From Mycobacterium sp. (GTDB lineage: Bacteria > Actinomycetota > Actinomycetes > Mycobacteriales > Mycobacteriaceae): a stretch of DNA of 14,161 nt. The DNA lies in the NCBI GenBank assembly GCA_019246375.1, contig JAFAQO010000662.1:1-14161 (forward strand). Direction: 5' to 3'. The notes beneath the pieces are model-generated. The model saw only the letters and a program-made list of their open reading frames with translations, had not been told where the DNA came from and ran no database searches. Both the position numbers and the translations under genes were made by a program. This document shows positions 13,773 to 14,161 of the stretch, in pieces (positions within the stretch are counted from its first letter, which is position 1; each line of letters opens with the position of its first letter).

Positions 13773-14161
13773 TCAGCTCTCGTCCACTGCTGCGCGATGC
13801 AGTTCCATCATCCGGCGATATACCTCGGCGTTGTGCCGATTGTCGACGGCCTCGGCCTCACTGAGATCGCGCCGCACCCGCCCGGGTACTCAGGAGCCGT
13901 CTTCGACGGTGCAGCCGTGCAGCACGGCGTTGTGTCCGACGCTTACGTACGAGCCGATCCGCACCGGATACTCCCGGTCGACATGGATGGTCACCGCGTC
14001 CTGAACGTTGGTGCCAAAACCGACTTCCATCGGCTCAGCCTCCGCGCGCAGCGTCGCGGAGTACCAGACGCTCGCCCTGGCCGCCAGCCTGACCCGGCCG
14101 ATCAGCGCGGCGTTGGGAGCGACCCACGAGTCGACATGCAACTCAGGTGTGTGGCCGCGAA
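13773..14161 (-). pseudogene. Gamma-carbonic anhydrase-like gene with internal deletion and stop, 5' end outside window
   Basis: The frame is open at the right edge and reads GHTPELHVDSWVAPNAALIG, then SVWYSATLRAE, NVQDAVTIHVD and SYVSVGHNAVLHGCTVEDGS. This is the left-handed beta-helix of gamma-class carbonic anhydrases, with the three candidate zinc histidines in TIHVD and VGHNAVLH. It stops at a TGA (13892-13890) right after EDGS, where homologues continue with further hexapeptide coils. The same frame resumes past the stop as VPGRVRRDLSEAEAVDNRHN, then AEVYRRMMELHRAAVDES and TGA at 13775-13773, which is the normal C-terminal tail. About 40 residues are missing between the halves (estimated from memory of the family). 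An in-frame internal deletion plus a stop codon has probably inactivated the gene. A truncated product or an assembly fault is possible. Confidence 0.75.

Overview
The window looks like chromosomal DNA of a slow-growing Mycobacterium outside the M. tuberculosis complex. The evidence is high-GC codon use, close protein-level matches to the M. tuberculosis H37Rv block running roughly from Rv1157c back to Rv1140 (recalled, not searched), and many mycobacterial-type leaderless starts. Gene order matches H37Rv in reverse orientation, with three differences. MmpL13 is one intact gene, whereas H37Rv annotates it as mmpL13a and mmpL13b. A TetR regulator lies between MmpL13 and the methyltransferase. 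Only one echA is present, where H37Rv has echA10 and echA11.

Layout, left to right. Bases 1-654 hold the 3' part of a secreted-type Ala/Pro-rich protein (Rv1157c-like), closed by a perfect 18-bp hairpin. Bases 715-1459 (minus) hold a DUF1059 mini-protein and an HhH-GPD family protein (Rv1156-like). Then come a VOC protein (plus), a doubtful small membrane protein (plus), a DUF5302 protein (minus) and an Rv1155-like F420-binding protein (minus). A leaderless 23-codon ORF is coupled to a DUF1697 gene (plus). A YtrA-type GntR regulator (minus) is divergent from a class III-like sirtuin (plus).

Bases 4829-8506 (minus) form one operon: mmpL13, then TetR, then a SAM methyltransferase. Its promoter at 8562-8591 contains a perfect 17-bp palindrome, which suggests autoregulation. 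An orphan 43-aa ORF with its own promoter and hairpin fills the gap at 8799-8930. Bases 9049-11856 form a lipid-oxidation block: a 3-hydroxyacyl-CoA dehydrogenase-like SDR and alpha-methylacyl-CoA racemase (minus), divergent from a crotonase (plus). Bases 11853-13711 hold a coupled pair, an atypical SDR and a CPBP-type membrane protein (minus). The right edge carries a gamma-carbonic anhydrase gene broken by an internal deletion and an in-frame stop.

No tRNA, rRNA, CRISPR array, insertion sequence or phage gene was seen. The points most worth following up are the 43-aa orphan gene, the leaderless coupled leader ORF before DUF1697, the TetR palindrome inside the mmpL13 promoter, the carbonic anhydrase deletion, and the high proportion of leaderless starts.
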